Positions 46,650 to 57,760 of a stretch of DNA of 64,000 nt are shown piece after piece (positions within the stretch are counted from its first letter, which is position 1; each line of letters opens with the position of its first letter). A model generated the notes under the pieces. That model was not told where the DNA came from, ran no database searches, and saw only the letters and a program-made list of their open reading frames with translations. The position numbers were made by a program, and so were the translations under genes. The stretch comes from Dacryopinax spathularia (lineage: Eukaryota; Basidiomycota; Dacrymycetes; Dacrymycetales; Dacrymycetaceae). The stretch is taken from positions 744,001 through 808,000 of the forward strand of contig JBBPFI010000011.1 of the NCBI GenBank assembly GCA_037974965.1, read 5' to 3'.

Positions 46650-48206
46650 CTACGACGACTCGGATCCCGCAGTCGACCGCAACAAAGACTCTTCCCACCG
46701 GTCCACCCGACACATCTCTTTACGAACCCTTCGTAGCAGGGCCGAACCAAAACCGTACACGGTCAACGATACGCCCGGCCAAGTTTCTCGAAGGACCCGC
46801 ACAGCGTAATGGATGTCCGTAATCCAGATCATGGTAACCGACAAGTCCACGGGCCGGTGACGTTGACATAACGTTGGGTACGGATCCGCCGCGTCCATGC
46901 TGAGGTACATGACCGACACCGTCTCCAAGTGGGTACAAACGTTCGCGATTCTGGAGATTCCGTAAAGGCTGAGGGCGGACCGGTCGACAATACCAGACAC
47001 CATCGGTTCTGAAGCCCCAGGCCAAGAATCGGGCCAGGTCACGTCCAACACCCTCAACATCGGCCACGGCGACACGAGATCGTATAGACTGTTATCAGTC
47101 AACTTGAACCGGACGTGCAGATCGTATGTGAAACCGAACTGTTCCATACGAGTGCACGCACGTAAAGGCAACAATTGTTCCATGTCGAATTCGTACGCGT
47201 TATCGTTCATGCCCGGTGAAGTGGCGCGAAGGTGCAGCACCTGCAGTTGCGAGAATCGATTACCGATAACGTTGCATATACTGAAAAATTGGGGTGCGTC
47301 TCGATCGGTTTCGTTGCATAAAAACAACGTGTCCAGACCCGTATTTGAACGTAACAACGTCGGGCAGGCGTCTGCTTGGGAGACATGATACTTCAACACT
47401 CTCAGTGCAGGCATCGTCATGTCGAACGCCGAATGGAGCGAGACGTCGAGAAACGTCCCTTCAACGAATTCGCCGCATAATTCGAACTCTTCGAGCCTTG
47501 ACGATGTACGGATGGCGGCAATGACGGCGGGAACGGCATCGGATACGTGGATGGTGAGAAATCGAACCCGGTACAGTGACGCGAGCAAGTTCCGAAGACT
47601 GCAGCGATAGGTACAGCTCAGGTCGTATCGATTGTGGACGATCGTGACACGTTCCAAACAGGTCGAATTCGCTGCCAATCGGTCCACGCACGCTGTGAGC
47701 ACGTTTTCCCACGTACGCGACCATTCCAGGTCCGTACCCACATATTCCATCCGCCATGTCTTGATCGTATCGTGCACGAGACGGGAAGCGATATGTACGA
47801 GTTCGTGCCGTTCCGCGAAAACGACGATGTGTCGCAACCCGCACAACAAGCGAGGGCCTTCACACGTACCCAAGAGCGCCTCATACGCCGCAATGAGTTG
47901 GTCGTCCGTAATCGCAACGCCTCGTATATGCTGATCGTTCACGAGCCAAACCGTTCGAACAGCCTTCATGTACGGTTGCATCCGTTCCAGTTGCGCAGGC
48001 GAGGTTTCAGATCCGGCAACCAAACCCAGAGAACGTACAAGATAAATGACATGCTCCGTCCTCAGCGTACGCCAGTTGCTGTCCAATGCATGTAGAAAAG
48101 TTGTCGAGGCTAGCGCGAAGTAAAGGACGGCTCGATGTCCATGAAGAACGTACAACGCGTCCGAAATAGCCTCCACAATTTCACGGATACGGAGCGCGCG
48201 GTGCAT
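46650..48206 (-). CDS. Leucine-rich protein C with F-box-like N-terminus (Helitron cargo)
   Basis: Single exon, 518 residues, ATG 48206, same strand as RepHel and 214 bp before its start codon. N-terminus RALRIREIVEAISDALYVLH then FALASTTFLHALDSNWRTLR is F-box-like. The body has spaced units: LEEFELCGEFVEGTFLDVSL, LRVLKYHVSQAD, LQVLHLRATSPG, LRVLDVTWPDSWPG and LETVSVMYLSMDAADPYPTL. It is a clear paralogue of the gene at 37869-39490 over its whole length but has no intron. An intact frame next to a RepHel with stops suggests either youth or selection on the cargo. Target unknown. Confidence 0.8.
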   Translation of the reverse strand: MHRALRIREIVEAISDALYVLHGHRAVLYFALASTTFLHALDSNWRTLRTEHVIYLVRSLGLVAGSETSPAQLERMQPYMKAVRTVWLVNDQHIRGVAITDDQLIAAYEALLGTCEGPRLLCGLRHIVVFAERHELVHIASRLVHDTIKTWRMEYVGTDLEWSRTWENVLTACVDRLAANSTCLERVTIVHNRYDLSCTYRCSLRNLLASLYRVRFLTIHVSDAVPAVIAAIRTSSRLEEFELCGEFVEGTFLDVSLHSAFDMTMPALRVLKYHVSQADACPTLLRSNTGLDTLFLCNETDRDAPQFFSICNVIGNRFSQLQVLHLRATSPGMNDNAYEFDMEQLLPLRACTRMEQFGFTYDLHVRFKLTDNSLYDLVSPWPMLRVLDVTWPDSWPGASEPMVSGIVDRSALSLYGISRIANVCTHLETVSVMYLSMDAADPYPTLCQRHRPVDLSVTMIWITDIHYAVRVLRETWPGVSLTVYGFGSALLRRVRKEMCRVDRWEESLLRSTAGSESS

Positions 48207-48324
48207 GCCGGACAGTAGCGGTTCGAACGATAAAAAACGTTTTTGAACGTTAGAAGGAGGCGCGGAAGCCTATGCGTACCCTAACGAACGCTTCCGATGA
48301 CAAACACGTGACGCACGCACGGCC

Positions 48325-48357
48325 ACCGGCGGCCGGTAACCGGGATCAAACGTTACC
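48325..48357. repeat. Palindromic cluster near the right end of the Helitron
   Basis: ACCGGC-G-GCCGGT (48325-48337) overlaps GGTAAC...GTTACC (48335-48340 and 48352-48357). These could form hairpins about 65-95 bp inside the element's right end, in the subterminal position known for Helitron-like elements. Confidence 0.5.
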
Positions 48358-48410
48358 CCGAAATTGACCCGCACAAAAAAACACGAGTTAGGCATTTAGA
48401 GACCTGGTCC

Positions 48411-48422
48411 CAAGGTCCCAGG
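48411..48422 (-). repeat. Right terminal inverted repeat of the Helitron
   Basis: CAAGGTCCCAGG, reverse complement of 27037-27048. A CCTGG/CCAGG stem (48403-48422) overlaps it. Confidence 0.65.
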
Positions 48423-48599
48423 AATGCCGATCGGGCTTATGCGGAACAGGATGTCACGGACAAAGGGAAGGGTCACCCGTCACGATGCTCTTGTGTCATG
48501 CCTAACGGCTTCGTTCTCGCTTTAAAGGTTGCGATCTGACCCACTATTAAGCGACATCACACACTCGTCAAGTGCGTTTCAAAGGCCAATTGAAACTTC

Positions 48600-51500
48600 T
48601 ATAAAGGAGTTTTGAGCCCCCCCCTGGAAGCGTTACGATCCCCCAAATGGCTCACTGCGGTGAAGCCGCTTACTCACAGTGCTCATACTCCGACTGCTTT
48701 AGGACAATGCTTGTGTGTTTCCGCTACATCAAGCTGGACAAGGGGGGAGAACTACACGAGAGACTTGTCCAGCGCTCTACTGCGAAGGTGCGTTGAAGTC
48801 GGCGTTAAGAATGGTGCCCTCTGTGGTGTTAGTGGCCCAATGTCGTCTCGCAACTATTGGCCCCTTGATTTAGCTTCCAGCCTGTCAGTTCAAATGTACT
48901 GAGAGGATACATGCCGCAGGACTTGCTCGCTCGCCATACTCGATTATGGTAACTGCTGGAAACCGCCCAAGGACATGTCGGCGTTTAGGTGTGACTAACC
49001 TTCCCATGTTAGTGCTTGCAGCAGTAGCCCCCGGTGCCAGGCTCATGGTTGGAGTGCATGCGTTGGAAAGAAGTTCCTCTCACACAAAAGGACCGGTTGT
49101 CGTGGTGAATTGTTACGTCGGTTTCAATCCCTCGCTAAACTATGTCGGCTTCAATGTCACAAGAACGTTCGGCATTATGCACTTCCTAACCCAGTCTTAT
49201 GCACTTGACTCCGCTTGCTCGCGCACACTGTCTGCATGCTTCCATCATAGCCCTTAGGGCTCTGTTCAGTCTCTTTGAGTGGGGCAGACAATGGGCAACT
49301 GCAACGCACCGGATCACTATGAGTGGAGAGCTCGCCAATATGAAACCCGAGATCGGCGTTAATGCTTCTGGCCACCTCCGATGTCAATTTGTCAGCGTGC
49401 TCTGCGAGCTATGGTGGACCTTTATTGCCCGAACGCTTTGAAAAGCAAAGCTCCACCTACTTCGAGGGCACGGCGCTTACCATACCGAGGTCTGATGACT
49501 TGCACAACGCCACAACTGAGCATGTCGGCGTTAAGCACTGCTAGCCTTACTTGGTATTAGCCCTCCCATGTGCCCGGCCACTCGCGGTTCAGATGCTCGG
49601 CTTACAACCGCGCCTGTGCCGAACAATTCAGCTTCAATGAATGCAATGCGGGTTGAGTTCACGGGTGACAGCGCCGGGCCCGACGGGCGAAAAGCCGTAT
49701 CGGCTCTAACGAAGCCTCCAAAGTCGGCGTTAATCACTCTTTGTGCTCGCTGACATGCGCGGCTTATTCGAATGGGACTTCCGCACTTCCCTAGTAGTGG
49801 TTGTTTCCTATGCTCACGTTGCTACAGAGCCAGTGACAAGAACCTCGAAGAAGTGCGCAAATTTTGAGTGCAGCTGTTCAACCATGGGACACAATCAGCG
49901 TATCGGCGTTAATACCTCCCCCCACAGTCGATGGTAGTCTTTTAACGTAATCAACCACTGTCGACCAGTCACCATTCTGTCCTAATTGACGATACAAGGA
50001 AGAGACGCCCGGATGAGGAATGACGGATTCTCGATACTCGGGCCCATTCACTTGCTTTACAGCACTGCAGAGCAGGTCGGTGTTAATGCGTGTCGACCCG
50101 ATGCGGTGTTGGTCCTCAGCATGGCACGCAGCCTGTGATCCCTGTTTGCTGCGCAAAACCTTACCCCACCCCAGTAGCTTTGAGTAGTGACTGAATGGCT
50201 TGAGTGATGCTTTCGGTGGGTCGGATTGCTTTGCTTGATTGCCGCCACATCGGCGATACAGTATTCGGCAATAGTCTTCCTACAGGAACACTGTACTCCC
50301 TTTCTGATGCACAACACATTCAGCTATCTTCCCTTCAGACCCAAGGGGTTTGTAGATGAAACAGAGCGGGACAGCGTCAGGGCAGAAGTTAGCAAGAGAC
50401 CCCGTTGAGCCGTTTGATATAAGATGCACTATGTGCACCAATGTACCTTTGACCTCGTCTCGGATGGTTGAGAGGCTCCAAACTGCTCACCCACGAACGT
50501 AGCTTTCAGCGGAAATAGCACTCTGCATGCTCTCCCCTCAAAGATCAACGAGTATGCTGCCGATGGACTAGCATGTAGTTAGAGAGAAGTCGACTGAACC
50601 GCTCGACCCACCCACGAGAACATATCAGTTGTAACTCCCTGTACATTCGGTGTTAATCTTTAACAGTGTCGATCCATGACCTGTTGCCCATCTTTCCGGC
50701 ATGAACCTTTACATGACCAATGTCGTCCCATGTTGGAAAGGACTCGTGTGCTACACTGCCTTCCATTCACATGCTCGACACGGAGAACGAACATGTCGGC
50801 ATTAAGGTGCCTCAAACCGTCGGTGCCAGTTCTTCAGTCTAGTCTTGTCACCTCAGGTCGATGTTTTGGGTTCGTAAGTATACTTCACTGTGCAGTCCTG
50901 AGATATCAAGGAGTGGTTAAAACTGTTGTGGTCAAGCCCGCGAAAACATATATCGGCCCCAATGAAGGCGAACTGTTCGCCTTAAGTCTTTCAGCGCGAC
51001 GTCGCATGTCAACTCAGTGTCACGTACCGTGAGCTCTGCTACCTTTGAAAACTGGTTGCGACAGATGGCACAATATCTTCCGCTCAGCACTTTACTCGAT
51101 GGTCAGGAGCGGACCGTTTTCCTTGGAAACGGTGGTGCACAGTACCCGACTTGCTGCAGCGAGAAGCCCAAGAATTGTCAAGAAGTCTCGACCTTCGGCG
51201 TTAGTCTTCTTGCGTGTCCAATTCGGCGATACGCACATTCAGCGTTCTTCCCTGTGAGCCCAAGTCATGTGTCTCGCCATTAGAGTGGGATATTGCAGGG
51301 CTAAGAGGTAGCAGGGCGTCTGCTGAGCATTGGAAAGTGGGCAGTGTGCCACGAGAAGCTTTTGGCTGGGTCACATGAGTGGCATACGAGCCAGACTGTT
51401 GACCGAGTCAAGGAGACACTTTACGGCTCTCTCTGGGCCCTTCTTTGAAAGAAACTGCGGTGACAGTACTCCATTAGGAGGGACAGGCTGCAGCGAGATG

Positions 51501-53820
51501 TCCGAAGGAACCGTTCGGCCTGACCAGAGGATGTATCGGTGTGAAATGCCCCATCGGTATTATGGGAACCTTCAGTCCGCGCTGCAACCTGTCCCCCATG
51601 TTTCTAGCCTAACACTTTTCCTAACCGAGCCCCTTCTACTTCTCACACAGAGGGGCCCCCTCTCTCGCATCCACTCTCCGGCATGACACAGAACATAGGG
51701 GCGGCTAAGACGGGAAGACTGCCGCCATGCGGTGTAAGTCCCTCCAGTCTGGCGTGCCCCTGTTACTGTTGTGGCGTTTCAAGTTTACTTGACCTTGGGC
51801 GCACTGAGTCAGGGGATGATGATTTACGATTGGTGGGTGGTACTGCCTTGCTCGATGGCACGAACATAAACATCGGCTCTAACCAGACTTAAACCATCGG
51901 CGTTATCACTCCGTCTCTCTGCTCGCCCACATAAGCAGCTCATTTGCAAACCACGGTTTGTGCTTTATTCTACCAGGAAGAAAGTCGTGTCCCACTCGAG
52001 GTTTTTGAATGAGGGTCTGAGCGGTTGAAGGATAGATTAAAGTTGATGAAGCGTTCCACGGTGCCAGGAAGGGATCGGCGTTACGCGCGCCTGGAGATTT
52101 TGTTCTTAACATTACAGTGTCATCCGCAGCCTATGGCACAGATTCTGGCTTGCAGATTCATGCAAGAAGAAGTAGACTGCTTGCCATAGTGTGGTTGTTA
52201 GCCAGGTTTGGGTTGCCGTGACCCGAATGACGCGCCGAAAGACCATGTCGGTGTTAACATACGACTACCCCAGTCGCCGTTCGTGTGGCCCGCAGCCTTT
52301 ACCTGACCTCTTCACCTAACCCTCTTAACGTTACCCTACACAATGTGGTCCTTCTGAAGACTCCTTCTGTGCTTTTGGGAGCGTAGTGTGTATGTCGACA
52401 CCGCAAACAACATTGTCGGCGTTAACAACATATATACCCTTCGGGCGTAGTTTTTCGACGTTGCCCGCAGCCTTTGTTCCCACTAAGTCGGCTAATGTTG
52501 TATACAGATTGCAGAAGATCTACAGACTGAAACTGAAAATAACTCGCTCGCCTTCCACGTTCCAAAGGCTTGCTTAACACAGGCAAAGTGCAGAGCGGCG
52601 TTAACGGGGGGCTGAAGCCTTCGGCATTTGTCCTTGGCCCATGGCACACCGCTTGCGCAGTACTCTCTCAGCGCTCAAGGTCAACGGTCAGTGGGCGGTC
52701 TCACTTACTTGAGTGATTAGCTCTTTGGTCAGTTGCACGACCTGGCCTACCCGGGAAAAAGCAGACAAACCGATATCGGCTTTAATGAAGCTACACGATC
52801 GGCGTTAGTTCGCCTAGTTGCTCAACCCATGTCAGCAGCTAATTCGCAGCCCAATGTTCCAGCTTTTCTCTTACCTACTGTGTCGGAGTGTGCGTCTGTG
52901 GCTGGGTCGAGGGTTGGCGTAAAGTCGAAAGAACCGCTTGATGGTGCGCAAAGGGAATCGGCGTTAACTCCGCCTTTGGCCTTGTGCGCTAACGTTTCAG
53001 TGTCATTGCCAACCTATCAGGCCTTGCTTATCTTGCACGTTGTGTGATGCAGGTCAGCCGTCCGTGGACATAATCGTGGCCGGCGAGAGTGCGTTTTCCT
53101 GACCTGGTTGACACCTCGAAAGAGTACGTCGGTGTTAAGAGGCCAAATGCATAATTTGGGGTTTGTTCTTCAGCAGGCCCGCAGCCTTGCGTCGACCTCT
53201 TTTAGCTAGGAAGCTCACTTATGCAGTCAGTAATTCCTCAGAGCTCGGCAGTACGAGTTTCTGGCATGCAGTGCCTTTACTTATTATCACCTCGAACAGC
53301 ACAATCGGAGTTAACGAAACCCTTCGGCCTTCGGCGCAACCCCAACCTATGTTCCAGCCATCCTGCCTGATGTGGGCTGCCGACCTGAGCCTGGCTGGTC
53401 TGCAACACAATATGTCGCGATCGCCTTCTCGTTTGCGATGGCTTGGCTCAGCAGAGACAAAGAGCTGAGCGGCGTTAATGAGCAGCGATAGAATTCGGCG
53501 TTACTAAGTATTTCCACCTGCCTATACTTAGCTGCGGGGCCCCTTTTGTCTTCAAAGCTCGCCTCAGCTAAAAGGGTACATTTTCTGAAAGGGCGGACCG
53601 GTCGGTGGAGTGTACCGCCTTCCTCAAAGTTGCGAGGAAGTGTGTCGGCTCTAACTGACATCGCCGGCGTTAAGCTAAGATAGCAGCTTGGCGGCTAAAA
53701 GCCGATTCTCGGTTGCCCCGCCAGCTCCATATTGCGAGCTGTTGATCGCTGATCCTTCCTGGCCCTCTTCCCATTCATTCACCCATTTAGCCTCCCCGCA
53801 TTCCGCTCAACTGCTCGACT
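48600..53820. repeat. Satellite block B: ~175-bp repeat with paired CGGCGTTA boxes
   Basis: Noncoding. The first box (TCGGCGTTAA type) is found at about 48803, 48978, 49145, 49353, 49525, 49724, 49902 and 50078; then 50648, 50790, 51896, 52075, 52247, 52416, 52593, 52772, 52957, 53130, 53310 and 53472. Steps are mostly 162-208 bp. A second box, TTCGGCGTTAGT, lies 20-30 bp downstream in many units and is often followed by CCCGCAGCCT. Another recurring string is GAACCGTTCG about 25 bp before the first box. Units match block C in order and spacing (48978 to 49145 is 167 bp, as is 54725 to 54892). 51040-53500 aligns with 61970-64000. Open frames inside are short and unlike each other, so it is not coding. 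Confidence 0.88.
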
Positions 53821-53849
53821 ACTTGCTTCATCAAGCCTGCCGCTCCGCG

Positions 53850-54100
53850 CAGATCGCCAACGTAGTCCGCATAGTGAAGTCCTCCCTCCCGCCCAAAACG
53901 AAGATCGCCAAAGACACTAAAGAGGCCGTCCGAGAATGTGTCTCAGAGTTCATAAGCTGCAACACGTCCGAGCCGGGTGGCCATTGAGAGAAGCGGAAGA
54001 CGGTGGTCGGGGAGGATATCATATATCCGCTGTATTGGTTGGGGTTTGAGAACTATGCGGAGGTGCTGAAGGTGCTGTTGGCGAGTATGAGACATGTGCG
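53850..54100 (+). pseudogene. NF-YB/HAP3 (CCAAT-binding factor histone-fold subunit) fragment
   Basis: Translates as [20 protein letters not shown] then [20 protein letters not shown], a stop near 53985, then EKRKTVVGEDIIYPLYWLGF and ENYAEVLKVLLASMR. This is the conserved HAP3 histone fold (canonical IANVxRIMK.ALPxxAKIAKDAKE, [14 protein letters not shown], EKRKTxxGEDILxAM.TLGFENYAEVLK). It lacks the normal start and end and has an in-frame TGA between the two halves. The piece sits between two satellite stretches (53660-53815 and from about 54110). A GTGCGT right after SMRH could be an old intron donor, which would point to a DNA copy of the host gene and not a retrocopy. Confidence 0.88.
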
Positions 54101-54109
54101 TCCGCTTCC

Positions 54110-57100
54110 TACTTGGAAGTTAGAATGGTCGGCGTTCGTCTTCCCGCGTGAATGATCACTTCTGCCGGCATTCGGAGTTACCCAGGTTTATTACCTTCGA
54201 AGCCGAGTTGAAGGTGGGTTGCACCTCCGGGGGGGGGGGGGGGGGGGGACGGTTCCCGTTGGGAACTGCAACGAAGCAGCGGATCGCAGACTAGTCGAGT
54301 CCGTTTCGTAAGCACATATAGCTTCGACAACGCAGGCTTCGAGCGCCTCCTCCGACGGATTGCAGCCTGCAAACCTCTCCGGACGGAAAGCTGAGGAGGT
54401 GAAGCCGCTGACTGGAAGTCCACATACTTCACCTGTTTTAGCACAACTTTCTCGCAGCGTGCCCCTCTCCCTCAATCCCAGGAAGGCGAGAGGCTCTTAC
54501 GAAAAACGTTCGTGCGCTCTGCCGGAGGCGTTAGGAATCGGCGTTAAGAGTGATGCCTTCTGCTGTGCTCATGCTCCAATGTAGTCTCGCAGCGATTAAA
54601 AGTTTCCTTGAGCTCCCCAAAATTCAGCTTAAAAGCTACTAAGAACATACGAGCATGGTAAGCGTAGGATCGCTCGTCTCCTCTCCTGGCTCGCATTGAT
54701 TGCAAAGCACCCACAAAGAACCTATCGGTGTTTACCCATCACTACACCTTTCGGCGTTGTTTCGTGCGGCCTCAGCCTCAGGGTAATCAATTTGGCGTAT
54801 ACCCATGCGGCGACAGGAGATGCAGGGTGCGTGAATTGATCCGTTGTTCCGGTGAATTGCTACGTCCGTCTCGACACCTGGAAAAAGCACGTCGGCTTTG
54901 ATGAAGCCTAAACCTTCGGCGTTATTCCTTGCCACCGCAGTCTCCCCCACCCCACTCAATTTGACCGCGCTCACTGTTTACGCGGGTCCATGACAACCAG
55001 TCGACTATTACAGACCTCTTTCAACAGTCGAACTGACAGGAAAGTTCCATGCATGGGACTAGTTTCACTGGAGAGCTCGGCCATGCTGAACCCAACATCG
55101 GCGTTAATGCCCCCGGCGACGGTCGATGTTACTTCGTCAGTGCGCTCTACCAGCTATGGTTGGCCTTTCTTGTCAGAGCAGGCTATAGGACCGGACACAA
55201 GCGGTTGTTAGGGCCGCCTCGCTGACTAGACAGGGGGCTCGCGACTCGCACGACGCCGGAAACGAGCATGTCGGCGTTACGAAACGAGGACATTGCTTAG
55301 TACTGCCCTTCAGTGTATCTGGTCACGGGGCTTAGCCTCACCTGAGGAGAAGAATACCGCTTCTTGAAGTGCAATTTTGGGTGAGTTCCAGGCGCTGTAG
55401 TGCCTCGATTGACAGCGCGAAAGACTTCGGCTCTAGTGAAGCCCAGAGAGTCGGCGTTAGCCGGTCTCCTTGAGAGAGGCTGAGCGGTGTGTTCACAACG
55501 CGGTCTGTGGCCTTCGCTGGTGGTGCGCAGTTTGTTTCAGGAGCTACAGCTTGTTATGGAGCCGGTGACACGTACCTCGAAAGTCTTGTGCAAGTCTGAT
55601 TGAGACTGTTTGGCCGTGCGACCAGGATCGATGAATCGGCGTTAATCCCTCCTCCAGCGGTTGATGGTAGTCTTTCAGGGTAATCGACCACTGTTGACCA
55701 CCATTCTGTCCTCATATGGCGCAGACCCAATGGAAATTAATCGGAGGACCGACACATTCTTAATCTGGGGGGTATTCATGTGCTCCACCCCACTACAGAA
55801 CATGTCGGCATCAGTTGGTGTCTACCCCATTCTGCATTGGTCTTTCAGCGGGGCACGCAACCTGTGCGCTCGATTTTCAGTTCATAACATCAATAGAACC
55901 GAATAGCTTTGAGTGGGGACTGTATGCATGTTTGGCTGGATTGTTGATTGGTGGGTCGCAGTGCTTTACATGTGTCTAGACATATCGGCGCTAAGAAGTT
56001 CGGTGTTAGTCTCTTCGCCACACACTATACACCCTTCGTTGCGCATAGTACACTCAGCTATTTCCCCTTCGAGCCCACGTCATATGTAGGCCGCGTACGC
56101 TCCAAGTGAAGGGATAGCGAGGGGTTCCGTTGCACGGTTTGATAGAATGTATCATCGTGCCCCAATGCAACCTCGGCGAGAGGATTATGTTTTTCGCAAC
56201 AGGCGACCGAAGAACGCAGCTTTCTTGGCAAAAAGTCCCCTCTGCCCGATGAGCTCCCAACCGTAACTGCTCGTTCACCTGTGGTGTAACATGCAACTAC
56301 ACAGAAGTCAGAGGAACCGTTCGACGAGCAAACAAACCATATCGGCGTTAACATCTCTTCGGCCTGTCGATGTTACGAATCCCCGGCGATCCTTAACTGG
56401 TCCCCGGGACGTCTGGATCCTCTGTCTATGGCCCCGGGAAGACCGTTGATGGGAGTGGGACAGCCCCCTCTTAATGTCCGGTCGCATCGACCCCTCTCTC
56501 CTGCTTTATAACGTGTCGGCGTTACTAGCTCACGGCACAGCTCGGTGTCGGTCCTTCATCGATGCAGGCAGCACTAAGACCTCGTTGTAAGTTGTGAATT
56601 TGTCTGGCCAGCGGCCGTTTAGCTAGGCATGACTGGATGATCTGGCAAGATGTATTGCCTTGCTCATCATCGCTCAAAACCTCCCCGCTAATGAAGTTTG
56701 AAACGTCGGCGTTAGGCTTTCCGCATGAAACAGAACTTCCTTTTCCACTCAAAACTTACTGTTAGCGCAGCTTTATCACCCTGAAAACCAGACCCATGGT
56801 GGGATGTGAGCTCGACGGCGGAAGGAACAGTTTTCATCCTGAACTGATGTTGTGGTGAAGCACTCCCCCGCATCTTATGTCCGAACTCTCGCCTCGCCCA
56901 TGCTAGCAGTTAGTCACAAACCAATCTTCGAGATTGACTCTGCAAACCGGGGGTCCATGTTCGCCTTTGCGGGTGCGGTTCTGGGCCGTGGGCAAGGATC
57001 AATGCAAAGTCGATGAACCGTTGGGGGTACCACAACAGGATCGGCGTTAACAGCCCCTTCGCATCCCGGTGTTAATGTTGCAGCGTCATCCCCAGCCCAT

Positions 57101-57760
57101 GGTGCAGCTTCTTGCTTGTAGACCCATGTAAGCCAGAGTACCCTGCTGCAGCGCTCGTCGTTTTTGGCCAGACTGAGCTGCCGTGACATAGATGACATCC
57201 CGAAAGACTGTGTCGGTGTTTAGAGATGAGTGTTGCAGTCCGGGTTTGTGAGGCCAGCCGCCATTCGGCGTTAGTCGTTGGACCGTGGCCCGCCGCTTAC
57301 GCAACCATCTTTCAGCCTACGCAGTCAACAGTCCGTAAGGGGTCGAGTTCCTAACTGCTTTAGTGGGTTGCAGTACCGTGCTTCGGTGTCTGGCACAAAA
57401 AGTAAACAAACGCATATCGGCTGTAATGAAGCGGAGACGGTCGGCGTTAGTCAGTCTGGCTGCTCACCCATGTGGGCAGCTTCTTCCACCCCGAAGTTTC
57501 AGGTTTCGCTTCCAAAGTCGCATCGAAATGGGCAGATGTAGGTGTCGCTGTCGGTCGGTGCAAGGGTTGGCGTAAAACTGACTGAACCGTTCGGCCGTGC
57601 GAGAAAGGTATCGGCGTTAAATCCGCCTTTCGGCGTTAAAATGTCAGTGTCCGCCTCAGTATGCGGCGCAGCTCCCTGCCTCGAGCTTTATGCCTTCAAT
57701 AGACAACCGCTCCGCGCGCTCCCTGGACAACAGGTCCGGATGCGGGGTGAACAGTAAGTG
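54110..57760. repeat. Satellite block C: ~175-bp repeat with paired CGGCGTTA boxes
   Basis: Boxes at about 54538, 54725, 54892, 55098, 55271, 55451, 55636, 55805, 55985, 56173, 56342, 56516, 56705, 57041, 57213, 57417 and 57611; steps 167-206 bp, or double. Same unit order as block B from 48803 on. After the unit at 57213 the block jumps to the equivalent of 52610 in block B, so two units (about 350 bp) are missing in register. The block from about 54400 to 56770 also corresponds to block A. Confidence 0.88.
54229..54248 (+). repeat. G20 homopolymer
   Basis: Twenty consecutive G within satellite block C, between CACCTCC and ACGGTTCC. The length may be unstable or a sequencing artefact. Confidence 0.9.

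Larger units (their letters stand above)
27037..48422 (-). mobile_element. Giant Helitron (~21.4 kb) with multi-gene cargo
   Basis: Rolling-circle DNA transposon, oriented by its RepHel gene (minus strand, 40.6-46.4 kb). The interior has its own style: it is rich in ACGT/CGTACG words, introns often begin GTACGT, and CpG is abundant, unlike the flanking satellite. Besides RepHel it holds two RPA1-like genes, an F-box gene, two paralogous leucine-rich genes and at least six small unrecognised genes on both strands. The ends are placed at an inverted 12-mer (27037-27048 and 48411-48422). Outside the left end lies the oxidoreductase pseudogene's upstream DNA; the right flank begins GCCGATCGGGCTTATG, close to GCCGATCGGACTTATG at 20881-20896, the position that would follow in the undisturbed copy. 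A similar string at about 57905-57935 makes the exact right end uncertain by tens of bases. No classical CTRR end with a strong 3' hairpin was seen. Confidence 0.85.

Noticed and set aside
27037-48422. Capsid-bearing or other virus-like element
   Set aside because: No capsid, protein-primed polymerase, integrase or protease motif was seen; HUH plus PIF1 identifies a Helitron.
48600-57760. Many 60-120 residue open frames in the satellite
   Set aside because: They are not shared between aligned units, shift frame from unit to unit and have no family motifs.
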